Under the pieces are notes generated by a model. The model saw nothing but the letters and a program-made list of their open reading frames with translations, ran no database searches and was not told the origin of the DNA. This document shows positions 15,999-26,000 of a stretch of 64,000 nt of DNA, one piece after another. Location: positions 1 to 64,000 of the IMG/VR virus record IMGVR_UViG_3300038620_000086, one strand, 5' to 3'. Positions within the stretch are counted from its first letter, which is position 1. Every line of letters begins with the position of its first letter. The translations under genes and the position numbers were made by a program. The stretch comes from a virus.

Positions 15999-16379
15999 TT
16001 ATGTCTCCTTTATTTCCAAGTCATATGCTTTAACAACAAGGGACTTCCCAGGTGATACCCTTTTTCCGGAGTCATTTACCACAGCACCCCAATAGGTAGC
16101 TTTGTCTCCTTTGGGGTCTTGCCACAATACGAAATAACGGACGTTGACGTCTTTGTTGCCATTATTAACTAAGGTTAACTCAGTCTTATTATAGGAAGAT
16201 TCACCATCGGTATCCCAATCTGAGAACTCTATAAAGCTTCCTTTATCCCACTCGACTGGTGTTGGCTGAGTTGACTCTGGGTCAGATCCTGGATCCTTTT
16301 CATAAAAGGCAATGTAAACAGGATTGTCAACGAAAACGTTGGTTTGAAGTCGGTTTTGGAATCCGTCTGTTTTTGGCAT
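15999..16379 (-). CDS. small tail-fibre adaptor-like protein, paralogue 2 (126 aa)
   Basis: A diverged copy of the 133-aa protein at 42614-43015. Shared landmarks are MPKT at the N terminus, an aromatic strand before DPGSDPE, a central hydrophobic-Trp segment (SFIEFSDWDTDGE), the VRYFVLW strand and the terminal DLEIKE. It is shorter by 7 residues, mainly in the first loop. It stands immediately before the Mtd-like fibre gene, just as paralogue 1 stands before the repeat fibre, so each adaptor probably serves the fibre encoded after it. The next gene starts directly at its stop. Confidence 0.6.
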   Translation of the reverse strand: MPKTDGFQNRLQTNVFVDNPVYIAFYEKDPGSDPESTQPTPVEWDKGSFIEFSDWDTDGESSYNKTELTLVNNGNKDVNVRYFVLWQDPKGDKATYWGAVVNDSGKRVSPGKSLVVKAYDLEIKET

Positions 16380-16385
16380 AGTTAG

Positions 16386-16661
16386 TTATAAAGGCGATAG
16401 GTAGCAATAAATCTGACCAGCATTCATGGAAGATCCATTTAGAATCTTCTTCACTGCGATTGGATAGATACGACCTGTTTCAACAGGAAGAGTACGAGTT
16501 TTACCACTGAAGGTTTCAAATTCGAGGCTTCCTCCAGATGTTACCTCGATGCCCATTACCATCGGCGGGAGGTTTTGGTTGAATCCTACCTCATTCAATG
16601 GGAAAACATCGTAAAAAGGAGAAGTATTTCGAGAGATTTGGGATGAGTAGTTATTTACCAT
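16386..16661 (-). CDS. small spike-base/head-like beta protein (91 aa)
   Basis: A 91-aa beta protein whose centre and C terminus (MGIEVTSGGSLEFETFSGK; LPVETGRIYPIAVKKIL; AGQIYCYL) follow the pattern of a widespread family of small phage virion proteins ('i.v...G.v.v...dG....lp.v.aG..yPi.v..v..tgt'), some known as spike-base proteins. The ATG at 16661 has little Shine-Dalgarno and sits 8 nt from the 17-bp palindrome, so its expression could depend on upstream translation or a factor binding there. It is followed 6 nt later by the second adaptor gene. Confidence 0.6.
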   Translation of the reverse strand: MVNNYSSQISRNTSPFYDVFPLNEVGFNQNLPPMVMGIEVTSGGSLEFETFSGKTRTLPVETGRIYPIAVKKILNGSSMNAGQIYCYLSPL

Positions 16662-16668
16662 GCTAAGA

Positions 16669-16685
16669 TGACGAACGGTTCGTCA
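16669..16685. repeat. 17-bp palindrome TGACGAACGGTTCGTCA in an intergenic gap
   Basis: Perfect inverted repeat with 8-base arms and one central base, filling most of the 30-nt gap between the alpha-like gene and the next start. It is identical to 41177-41193 and nearly so to 59858-59874. In RNA it could only form a hairpin with a few central bases unpaired, and no U-run follows, so a simple terminator is unlikely; a dyad-binding protein site is an alternative. Confidence 0.7.
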
Positions 16686-16691
16686 GAGTAT

Positions 16692-18506
16692 CTACAAACT
16701 AGATCGGATATATTCAATAAATTCAACCGCCTTATCTTTCTGATCGGCTTGTGTAACAGTAAAAGAAACAGAGGTGTCAGAAGGCATTGTCTCCGTCTCA
16801 TCGGGAAGAAAATAATCCTGAGGGTTATTCTCTAACTCCTCACGAAGCCATCTTAAAGCTTCTTTATACCATTTGGGGTCAAGCCCAAACGTTTCATTAA
16901 CCTCCTTTAGCTCATCTAAGAACAGCTTATCAAGAAGACCGGTGTCATTGGCAACAAGTCCATAAGTTAAGTACCGAACATAATATTCGATATCACGGAT
17001 ACATTTACTTATCTGCGTTCCATTGTAGGAAAAAGGTTCTCTTTGGAACGGACTGTCTTCAGGCGGACGGTTGTCAGGAATCATGACAGTCTCATATCCC
17101 TCCGTCTTCTTAACTGCTTGTCCTCCTTTATCTGACTCTAGTATTTGGAGGATCATATCTAAATAGACGTGGACGGCACTAACTACATCCATACAACTAT
17201 CAGCCGCAGGAGTGATGTCATATTTAGACAGGTCGATGGGAGAATTGTCTATTATGGCATCTCCCTGAATAACCTTAACTAAACGACTACGAAAGCCTTC
17301 TTTACCATCTCCTCCGTTAAAGGCTTTTTTATAGTTCTCGACTATCTCCTCGTAACTTGGAGTACCACTCTTATTAGCTTGGTCAAGCAAAGCCTGTCTA
17401 GATTGAACCGCATAGTCATGAACTCTATCATTGCCGGTATGTTTTAGATTGTAGGCGATCGCGTCTAGGAAAAACTTAAGATCCCGCGGGTACCTAGAAG
17501 GGTCATAAGTGGAGGTATCAGAGGTGACGACTGGAGGAGTCGCTATCCAACCTTTTAGCCCTACGTTACCGTTTCCATCATCGTAAGTGTTACTATCACT
17601 TTCGGTTATTAACTTGGCTGCATCAGCTAAACGACCTTCACCAATGCCCTGGTCTCCATAAGGATTAGAACGTCTGGCTAAACTTCCTGCCCCTTTGTCT
17701 ATAACGTCTAATATGAGATCAAGAAAAGTATCAGCAGTAGCTATAACACTTACGAAGCGGTCACCATAGGTTATATCTGGATCCTGCTTAGCCGATCCGT
17801 CTAAGACCATACGAAGGCGGTCACGGACTCCCTCATCTGTATTCGATCCATTGCTCGTTCCGTTAATGGCAAGCTCATAGTTAATAACAATCGTTGAAAA
17901 GCTAGGACCGCTCTCATTACTTTGTTTCTGCAACGCATTTCTAGAGATCATGGCATAGTCATAAACTTGACTATTCCCACCCTCTACGATGTTGTACGCG
18001 ATCGCTTCCAAGAAGAATTCAATGTCGCGGATACACTTCTCTTGGATGCTTGAGAGGTCATCTCTATTAACAACTGAGGGAGCACTGGCAATCCAGTTCT
18101 TATTGGTCAGAATGAGATTCCGAGCATCTTCTTTTCGATTGCGATGCTTATCTCCTACAAGCTCATAGAATCCGACTTTTCTGGGTTCATCAGGACGATC
18201 AAACTGAACACCAAAGATTTCTTGTCCACCGTAGTAAGGGTTTCCAGAAAGGGTTCTTGGAAAAGTAGAGTAAACACTGTTAGTTGCCTGCTCTACTAAA
18301 TGGCTACTATGATTTGATATTGATTCAGCAGCCATAAGAGCAGCTAACCCATCTTTATAAGACCATTGGTCGTTAGCGGTGGGATCACTTGAGGAAGAGG
18401 ACGAGTTGAACCGTTTGTTGGCAGTTATTAGATCATCATCCCTTATCTCTCTTAAATTTTGGCTATCGATTAATAGCGCTACTTCAGTAAGCTTTGATAA
18501 AGTCAT
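16692..18506 (-). CDS. phycocyanin alpha-like protein with two inserted phage repeats (604 aa)
   Basis: The ends match alpha-phycocyanin. Residues 1-95 (LTEVALLIDSQNLREI; LVEQATNSVYSTFPRT) fit its helices X to E ('LTEAVSIADSQGRFL', 'ISGAAQAVYNKFPYT'). Residues 500-604 (SKCIRDIEYYVRYLTYGLVA; LKEVNETFGLDPKWYKEALR; AVEFIEYIRSSL) fit helices E-H, keeping Cys502 with Arg504-Asp505 and the Trp-Tyr pair of the bilin pocket. Host alpha chains are about 162 aa; here two repeats of about 165 aa are inserted just before the Cys helix (about 131-300 and 303-470), each with a CIRDIEFFLEAIAYN- or PRDLKFFLDAIAYN-type helix. I recall similar repeats in cyanophage structural proteins. The start is coupled to the beta-like gene through ATGA. 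Confidence 0.85.
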   Translation of the reverse strand: MTLSKLTEVALLIDSQNLREIRDDDLITANKRFNSSSSSSDPTANDQWSYKDGLAALMAAESISNHSSHLVEQATNSVYSTFPRTLSGNPYYGGQEIFGVQFDRPDEPRKVGFYELVGDKHRNRKEDARNLILTNKNWIASAPSVVNRDDLSSIQEKCIRDIEFFLEAIAYNIVEGGNSQVYDYAMISRNALQKQSNESGPSFSTIVINYELAINGTSNGSNTDEGVRDRLRMVLDGSAKQDPDITYGDRFVSVIATADTFLDLILDVIDKGAGSLARRSNPYGDQGIGEGRLADAAKLITESDSNTYDDGNGNVGLKGWIATPPVVTSDTSTYDPSRYPRDLKFFLDAIAYNLKHTGNDRVHDYAVQSRQALLDQANKSGTPSYEEIVENYKKAFNGGDGKEGFRSRLVKVIQGDAIIDNSPIDLSKYDITPAADSCMDVVSAVHVYLDMILQILESDKGGQAVKKTEGYETVMIPDNRPPEDSPFQREPFSYNGTQISKCIRDIEYYVRYLTYGLVANDTGLLDKLFLDELKEVNETFGLDPKWYKEALRWLREELENNPQDYFLPDETETMPSDTSVSFTVTQADQKDKAVEFIEYIRSSL

Positions 18507-19102
18507 ACTCCGTCTCGGGCAATGTCAAAGTAGGTTTTCAACTCTGAATAGAGATCAGAACAGTTGGGAAGAGAGCCACCATATTCACTAGCAGGACTAA
18601 CTGACCATTTATAAGGATCCTCCCAACCGCTAGGATTGTCTCCTTTTTCGTGGTCAAGGTATTTTATTGCTTCCTCCCACATATTCTCTACACTCTCTGC
18701 TACATACTCTCTTGGGGTTCCCAAAGATTTATAGGTTTCTTTTAAGCCGTCAAGACATCTAATGGTCAAGATACTGGGATCTCCGCACAGAAAGCTAAGG
18801 GTAACATACTTCAAGAGAAAGTCCATATCCCGAATACAAGCTTGATTACGCCGGTTCGGGTAGGCATTTCCTCCTGGTAGCACTAAATGAGGACGGTCTC
18901 TAAATAGCTTTCTAGCTGCATTTAAGACAATGTCATCAGTCTTATCCCTTAACCGACGAACAATATCAAATCGGCGGTTTTTCTCCCTCATAATCTCTTT
19001 AAGCTTAGAAAAGACTTCAGGCTTTATGTACTGCCCCCTCTGGTCAGCTTGCATAACAGCCCTCGTATAAGCATCATGAATAAAATCTCTAGGTTCAGAC
19101 AT
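18503..19102 (-). CDS. phycocyanin beta subunit-like phycobiliprotein (199 aa)
   Basis: A full-length homologue of CpcB-type phycobiliproteins, the beta subunits of cyanobacterial light-harvesting antennae. Colinear matches: AYTRAVMQADQRGQYI (host 'FTKVVSQADSRGEFL'), NAARKLF, LPGGNAYPNRRNQACIRDM (host 'APGGNAYTNRRMAACLRDM'), RCLDGLKETYKSLGTP (host 'RCLNGLRETYQALGTP') and NCSDLYSELKTYFD. Bilin-attachment Cys89 with Arg91 and Asp92 is kept, as are Asn79 (methylated in the host), Cys116 and Cys181 (second bilin site). An insertion of about 20 residues (153-177) precedes Cys181. The stop overlaps the alpha-like ATG (ATGA). Its setting among tail-fibre genes suggests a virion part; pigment attachment is possible but unproven. 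Confidence 0.92.
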   Translation of the reverse strand: MSEPRDFIHDAYTRAVMQADQRGQYIKPEVFSKLKEIMREKNRRFDIVRRLRDKTDDIVLNAARKLFRDRPHLVLPGGNAYPNRRNQACIRDMDFLLKYVTLSFLCGDPSILTIRCLDGLKETYKSLGTPREYVAESVENMWEEAIKYLDHEKGDNPSGWEDPYKWSVSPASEYGGSLPNCSDLYSELKTYFDIARDGV

Positions 19103-19829
19103 TTATTCTAAAACTCCCTTCCTGTAGCTGTTGTTCAAACATTTTCTTGACTTCCTCAGGTAAGTCACAACGTTGGGAAAGATCATCCAGGCTTTCATAA
19201 TCTCCTTTTTCCCTCTCCTCTATAATTCGGGCAGCCAACGTTGAGTCTACGTTTGGGAAACGATCATAGCTTAGTTGAGCAGAATCCACGAGGTTCAGAG
19301 TCGCAACACTATATTTTCGGTTCCAGAACTCTTCATAGGATATTTCAGGGGCTAACAGTGACATCAACTGCCTAAGAGGAACTTTCCTTGAACTAAGTAT
19401 CAAAGAACTAGCCTTTTCTCTATCAGCGGGGTCAGGAATTATCTCGGTAAATCGCTGCCAATATCCCACAATAGCTTTCAACAGGTCATATGAATTTTTA
19501 TAGGGATATGTTCCATCCCAGCGTTGGTAGTTTTGAAGATTCTTAGAAGAAAACTGACTCTTCACTAAGTTCCTATCGTCAGAATCCAGATTGTATAAAG
19601 CCCCTTTTGCTTTGAAAATGAGCTTAGTTACCCAACAAACTGATCGGTGAGCAGACTCTGGAAAGTAGATGCACCAACCATAAGAAGACTCGTCTAGAAG
19701 GTGGGGAAAATAGCCAAATACCTTTTTAGAACGAACTCCTTGGTCAAAAGGCTCTGGGAAGGTTATTCTAAGGCATTCTTGGTTCAGTAAAGATGCCGTC
19801 TTTCCATCAGGTACAACATAATATAACAT
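19095..19829 (-). CDS. protein with C-terminal helix-hairpin-helix domain (244 aa)
   Basis: Residues 1-170 are an unrecognised alpha/beta region with many aromatic residues (FGYFPHLLDESSYGWCIYF). Residues about 177-235 carry a helix-hairpin-helix pair of the ComEA/PsbU kind: LNLVDSAQLSYDRFPNV, then TLAARIIEEREKGDYESL, then DDLSQRCDLPEEVKKMFEQ. In ComEA such domains bind DNA; in PsbU the same fold is a photosystem II subunit, and I cannot tell which is closer. It directly precedes the phycocyanin-like pair and overlaps it by 8 nt, so the three are probably co-translated. No clear Shine-Dalgarno is visible; coupling to upstream translation is likely. Confidence 0.6.
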   Translation of the reverse strand: MLYYVVPDGKTASLLNQECLRITFPEPFDQGVRSKKVFGYFPHLLDESSYGWCIYFPESAHRSVCWVTKLIFKAKGALYNLDSDDRNLVKSQFSSKNLQNYQRWDGTYPYKNSYDLLKAIVGYWQRFTEIIPDPADREKASSLILSSRKVPLRQLMSLLAPEISYEEFWNRKYSVATLNLVDSAQLSYDRFPNVDSTLAARIIEEREKGDYESLDDLSQRCDLPEEVKKMFEQQLQEGSFRINV

Positions 19830-19832
19830 AAG

Positions 19833-20018
19833 CTACTGGACTACTTTAACAACGCCGTTGGAGTCCTGATACCAATCACCGGGGACTAATCCACCCGTTT
19901 TAGCCGCAGAGTCATCAGCGTATTGAGGAAGGCTAAGACTAATTGGACTGCCATCCTCAATTTCTTGTAATCCCTCTACACTACCATCATCGCTGAGCTT
20001 TATTGTGATTAGCCGCAT
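19833..20018 (-). CDS. small fibre-associated protein (61 aa)
   Basis: I take the ATG at 20018, four nucleotides after the stop of the giant gene, as the start. A TTG at 20045 would extend it by nine residues inside the giant gene but lacks a better ribosome site. The C terminus (AAKTGGLVPGDWYQDSNG, then VVKVV) is the pattern found in many short phage fibre-end or chaperone-like proteins ('aA..gG...G..Y....g..kvv'). Probably a tip or assembly factor for the giant adhesin; the function is unproven. Confidence 0.65.
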   Translation of the reverse strand: MRLITIKLSDDGSVEGLQEIEDGSPISLSLPQYADDSAAKTGGLVPGDWYQDSNGVVKVVQ

Positions 20019-20022
20019 TGTA

Positions 20023-23000
20023 CTACTGGGATTGAATGGGTCCAATGTCTATTCTACCGTTTGTAAGTCGGCTGTTACCAATCATATCCTTCTGTAGAAC
20101 TTCAGGATCTATGTCGAACTGGTTAGAATTGGACACTCCACCGTGGATCCCATCGATGTAAGAATATACATCACCTGGTATAAGATTAGGATCACCAGAC
20201 TCGATCAAGGGACTTTCTTCTTTCGGCTTGAGAATATTACCATACTGAGACCCACCGGAAAATAGGTAATAGCTTTTATCTTCTTTCTCTATAGAAATTG
20301 TTTCTTCCTCTAAAAGACTAGAAAGGTTACCGACTTCAATAGGAGAGACTGGAGTTTCAATAGTGGGATCTCCACGTTCGTACACAAACTCTGTAGACAT
20401 ATTATCATCCTCCTCGTAAAAGTTAGGAGCAATTAATCTCACAGTCTCATCCGAACTTAATTGAAGATTCTGGCTAGTTGCTGTATTTCCGATATAGAAA
20501 GTATGTCGGTCGGTTCTAAACGTTCCTTTCATCGACTCCGTACCTGCAAATAAGCAATTGAAGATGAAGTTACTCGAATCACTATCATAATGATGACCTA
20601 AAGATACTTTGTTTGGAAATAAACAGTTATAGAGGAAGAGAGCACAATCGTTAAGTCCCCCGGCAATATCCCCACTCTCAATGTAAGAGTTGATTAGAAT
20701 TAAATAGGATCTAGATCCTACAAAAAACCCTGCATTACGCCTGCCACCAATACTATCAGGTATTCGACAATTTATTAAGACTACAATGCTATCTTCTCCA
20801 AAGTTAGTGATTCCTGTTCCTTTACTATAACTACCATCATTACTTCTACCCTCTTTAAGAGTAAGGTTTTCGAGGAATAGACTAGACTCTCCTGGAGACG
20901 TTCCCCGAAAGATGTGGAAATCTCTAACTTCGGAAGAGCGCTCAATAGTCGCACCAAACTTTTTAGGTGCAACTATCTTAATTCCTTGTTTTACTTCTAT
21001 TTCTCTCTCAACTATTATGTGCTCTGCAACAACCAGAATAGTTGACATATTCTCTGCATTCTCTACAACCTGTTTTAGTTGTCTCCCATTAAAAGCAACG
21101 TGATCAAAGTCAATTCCGAGAGCAGAAGCTAGAAGATCCCTTACTCGAAAATTTCGCCCCATCAACAGAAACTCTGGGACTTGATCAGTAGGAGTTCTAG
21201 TGTTTAATCCGTAAAGTTGAGAGAAGTAATCTTGGAGAAATAGTGGTTGATTAGGAATTCTATAGTCTGTAGAGAGAATTCCATATATACTTCCTCGGAA
21301 GGAAGTACCTACATTAGGGGTAAACTGGTTCTTAACAGATTCAGCCCCTCTAGCATCAATTTCATAGCGATCCTTATTAACTATTAGAGCAGGTCGCCTA
21401 ATATCAGCAGTATCAATGCTAAATAGGTTGTCATTCGGCTTTGGAAATTCTACTGTTCTTCTCCAAACTCGTTCGTCGTTGAGATGGAGTTTTCTAACTT
21501 CACTCGGCCAATAGTCGAATCCAAAACTTGTCGAATCTAGTATATAAAGCTCATTTGATATAGAAGCTAACTTATAATAGTTACTATCTGGTTTCCTACC
21601 ATCTTGTGTGCGGACTTTACGCCGAGAACCAAATAATCCATAGTCCTCCCAATAACCTTCTTTTTGAGGATTGTCTTTATCAGGTTTGTATTTCTGAAGG
21701 ATTCCTAGATCCTCTACCTCCGGCGTTCTGTTCACAGAAAGCCGATAAAGAGATCCGTTATGGAATTCTAAGATCCTACCTCCTAAAGGTTCTTCCCCAA
21801 TATTAGTTTCTACTTCAGTGAATCCAGATGAAGGGTCTGTCGAATAGTATAGAAAAGGACTCTGAGGACCCCATTCGACTCCATATCTACCTCTATCTTC
21901 TCCGCTTGGCTGTATCCAAAGTTGAGGTTCTCCTTTTTCTAGTTCGGGAACATCACCAATAGCAAATGATAGGTATTCTACGCCGGTATCATTATTTCTT
22001 TCTATAGAGAAGACTTCGTTCTTGTTCTCATCATACAACCTGTACATCCTCGTATCTGAGTTGTATTGAAGGAAGTAGATATACCCCTTATAGACAACTG
22101 CACCAATAATGCCTTTATTGAGATTATCTAGGCTATATAACTCCATTAGGTCATGATTGATCCCATTCCACCCTCTTTCATCTCTATCAGCAGTTAGAAG
22201 CGCAAATTCTAAGTCATTAGAACGCTTCCATACATAATATATTCTAGTCCCCTCCGTATTTTTAAAGAAGTGATCTCTTACGAGCCAAAATACAACGGGA
22301 TACTGACCATCTATATCTGGAGTTTGGTCAGCATAATAAAGTTTAGGATTATAGAGATTGAAATAGTTGTCTACAAACTGCCCATAGTGACTATCTTCTT
22401 CTTCCTCATTATCCTCTCCTGGGTAATAGAATATATCAAGCTTTAGAAGATTTCCTCCCTGGAAGAAAAGCAATCCAGCTTTATCTATATCCCAACGGTA
22501 ATATCGAACTGCCGCTCCAAAGCTAAATTTAGGTCCTTCATTCTGAATAATGGCATCTTGTACGCCTTCATCATGGTTGTAATATTTGATTCTACAGTTA
22601 GTTCTATGCTGGTGACTCTCTGTAAAGTACAAGTGACCCTTCCAGGGAATTAAGTTATTATGTTTGACATGACTAAAGCTACCAGCAGCATTGAATGGAA
22701 TTTGGACTAGTTGTTCACTATTGTTTTGGCGACTACTTGAGTTCCATCTCCAAAGCTCTGTATCATAGTTATTATCAACAAGAATATAAATCTCCTCACC
22801 ATTCCCAGAACCATCCTCAAATACAGTAATATAGTGAGGTTCTCTATTTCCAGAAAAACTAGCTCTCTGTTGGAAATTAGTACCAGATGGATCATCCATA
22901 GAGTATAACCTCTGCTCACTTGCAGAAACAGTCCAAATTTCATTATCAGAGGTGCGGACAGAAGAAACAGGTCTATCTATATAAGGATGCTCTGGTTGTT

Positions 23001-26000
23001 CATAATACCAACCTCCAGCATAACCCCCATGCAAAATTCTTAACTTATCTTCACTCTCCCCGTAATAAGCTATATATTCCCACTGATTGTTCCTACCCTC
23101 TGAGTTAAAGTTATTAGGGTTCACTTCACTGAACCGATAGATACCTTTTCCATAGTTTCCGTCACCTTTTTCATCGCTCTTTCCCTGTTCGAGATGTTCA
23201 TTAAAACTGTCTCCTCCATAATACCGCCACATTTTAATATCGGTTTCTTCATCCCAGATGCCTATCCAGCAGTCCTGATTAGCTAAGATGTCAGATATAT
23301 GTCCCATGCCAGCAGGTTTATTTGCTCTTACAAAGAATCCTTGACCAATACCCCACTGAGGTGTCGGCATATGATAAAGCTCCTGGGTTGCCCTATCAAG
23401 AGCGACCAGTCCTATATCAGCGTGTACGATAACAGGGTCAAATAGGTCTGTCCCTCGCTCCAAAGCCCAACTTTCTCCATCAGAAGTCGAGAAGATAAAC
23501 CCATCGTTAGAAGCTGCATAAAGTTTATTGTTAAAACCACTTATCTCAAAAGAAGCTACTCGTCTATAGTTACCTCTTGGTAATTCAGATCCTTCTACGG
23601 GATATCTTTTGGTTGCCAGGTTTAAGGCTATACTCCAGTGAATACCGTCAAAATAGAGAACATAGGAAGCAGATTTTATAAGATTATCTTCTTGGTTAGA
23701 CCCAACAAAAAGAGTGCCCTTAAACTCTTTCAGAGGCTCACCGATTTGGTAGGTAGGAACAAATCTGTCTCCAGCAGGTGTATATCCCCGACCCCACCAA
23801 GCTTCTTCAGACCAAGCAAAGTAAAGGTCTCCATCATGATTATGACATAGTGTATAGAAGATGTAATTGGGGTTTATACCTTTTTCTGTCCTTTCAACGT
23901 CTTCTGGGGGATCGATAACTTGTATACGATAAGGATGATCGACTTCATATCTATCCTTAGTAAACCATTCTGTATCTGTTTTATTATCTATTGCATATAC
24001 ATAGTTACGACCAACAACATATAGTCTTTCATCTTCTTTTTCACCGGCAGTAGCAAAGTTTATCGGGTATTCTCCAGGAAAAGAATCCTCTGAAAAGTTG
24101 TTTTCGTTAAGTTCATAGTCATACCGGAATACCTTGTTGCTCCAACTGCAAGCTATATGAAGAATCTGAGTTAGTGGTGAAAAGTAAAGACCTCTAGGAG
24201 ACGAGTTTTCTCCCAGTTGGCTAGAATCAAACTCTACTCTCCAATCTTCTGGATCCATATCACCGTTACTAGTGATAGCTCCATCATAACGCCATATTTC
24301 GTCGCTACCAGAGCAAGAAACAAGCAAATAAGTATTACCGCCCTCACTTACTTCTACAATTTCAGAGGGCTTATTGCCAACCTGTACAAAACTCCAACCA
24401 TCAGTTGGATTATACCGACCTACTTCATCAGAGCCTTGAAAAGTAACATATAAAGATTCAGCACCATTATCTGTAAAAACTATCATTCTATGAGGATGTA
24501 GATGATCAGTCCACGTAAAGTCCTTATTTGGTCCCTCAATGACAGAAACTTTGTTGCTTCGACTGTAGCAGCAGTAAAGATCCCCATCATACTTCATAAG
24601 GTCTAAAGGTCTGTCACCATTATTCTCAGTATGCACTTTCCATTTCTTTGGAGAGCCTTCATATCGCCAGACCTGACTTTTATCTGCTAAAGTCAGATAG
24701 AGTTGCCCATTGTATTTATAGAGGCAAGTTGGTTTGTCCTTTGTTCCTGTCATAGAGAAGAATCCATTAACTTCTCCTCTCCAAGTAAGCTCTAAAGTTT
24801 CATCTTCGTAGTCTAAAGAGTAGGGCTCAGTATCGATTATTCTTTGAATAGATCGGTCGGAGTTATCAATATCTAATCCTAGTGTCAACAGGTCTGACCG
24901 GAACACACTATTGTCTTGAGCGGGCGGTAAGTTAAATTCCTTAGAGGTTCCTTGCAGAGGGTCTTGAGGTTGAAGGTAGGTAGTTAGGTCACCAGTCTGG
25001 TTTTGTGTAGCGTTGCTCCAACCAGATATACTATCTTCAAAGGTTTCTTTTAAAAGGAGCCTTTGAGCCCCATCACTAATTTCTAAGTTGTCTATCCCAA
25101 ACGTTCTTCCGGGGTCAGACTTAATGCTGACTTGAAAGACCTGCTGATAGGGGAATTCAATAGATATCCGGTAGTAGTCCTCCTCAACTTTTTCTATGAG
25201 CCATTCTTTTTCTCCGAGACTTCCGGAAGATGTAGAAGTGATATTTAATAGTTCAGAGTAAATTATGGGGTCACTTCCATCAAGCTCTAGGACAAATCTT
25301 GTATCAGCCCAATTTCCCAGAAGATAAACATCAAACTTAAGTTCAACTGATAACTGAAGATCTAAGGTTTGGGTTTCCTCAAAGTTGATCCGGTTTGTGT
25401 CTAAATAGCTAGGTTTTATGTCTTGGTCTTTTTGAGTCAGGATCGCCGATGATTTTATGTCCTGCCAGCGTTCGATTCCGGAAGTCGATAGAATTACACT
25501 GCTAGCTGATGTGGCATTAAACCAGTTTTTAAGTGAATCTTCAAGGCTGAATAGGTTCCATGATGTATCTATGAAAGCCGAAGATAGATTATCTACACAT
25601 GACCCGAGGTCTAGTTGGTCAGCACTGGCTGAAAATATAACCCTTACCAGTATCCGCTCCTGGTAACAGAGAACAAAGTTCTCCACCTTGGCTACAACTG
25701 CTGAAAGCTCTGAGGAGTAATATAAATCCTCTGCTATTCCATATTTAGGAGAGATGGTAATGCTGTCGAGTAGCTTTCCATTGTCGAAAATAAGAACCTC
25801 ATTTCTAAGAAGTTGAGAGCTAATAGAGGGTTTGGTTAAACAGTATAAATAGCCGTCCCTCATCGAAACATCTATTCCGATAGGAACACGATCAGCAGCT
25901 TTGTTTGTGCCTCCCAAAGACTCAATTGGATAACGGCTAATAGGAAACTCTCTAACCAGATTGCCTTTCAGGGAAAATTCCGCGATTGTTTGCCTGGTTA

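Noticed and set aside
16662-16691. Intrinsic terminator after the alpha-like gene
   Set aside because: The gap holds a palindrome but its pairing leaves almost no loop and no run of U follows.
19095-19829. Phycobilin lyase (CpcS/CpcT type) next to the phycocyanin-like pair
   Set aside because: The length is close but no lyase motif is visible and the C terminus is a helix-hairpin-helix domain instead.
20019-20045. TTG at 20045 as the start of the small protein after the giant gene
   Set aside because: It would start inside the giant gene without a clear ribosome site; the ATG at 20018, four bases after the stop, gives the conserved-looking part of the protein.
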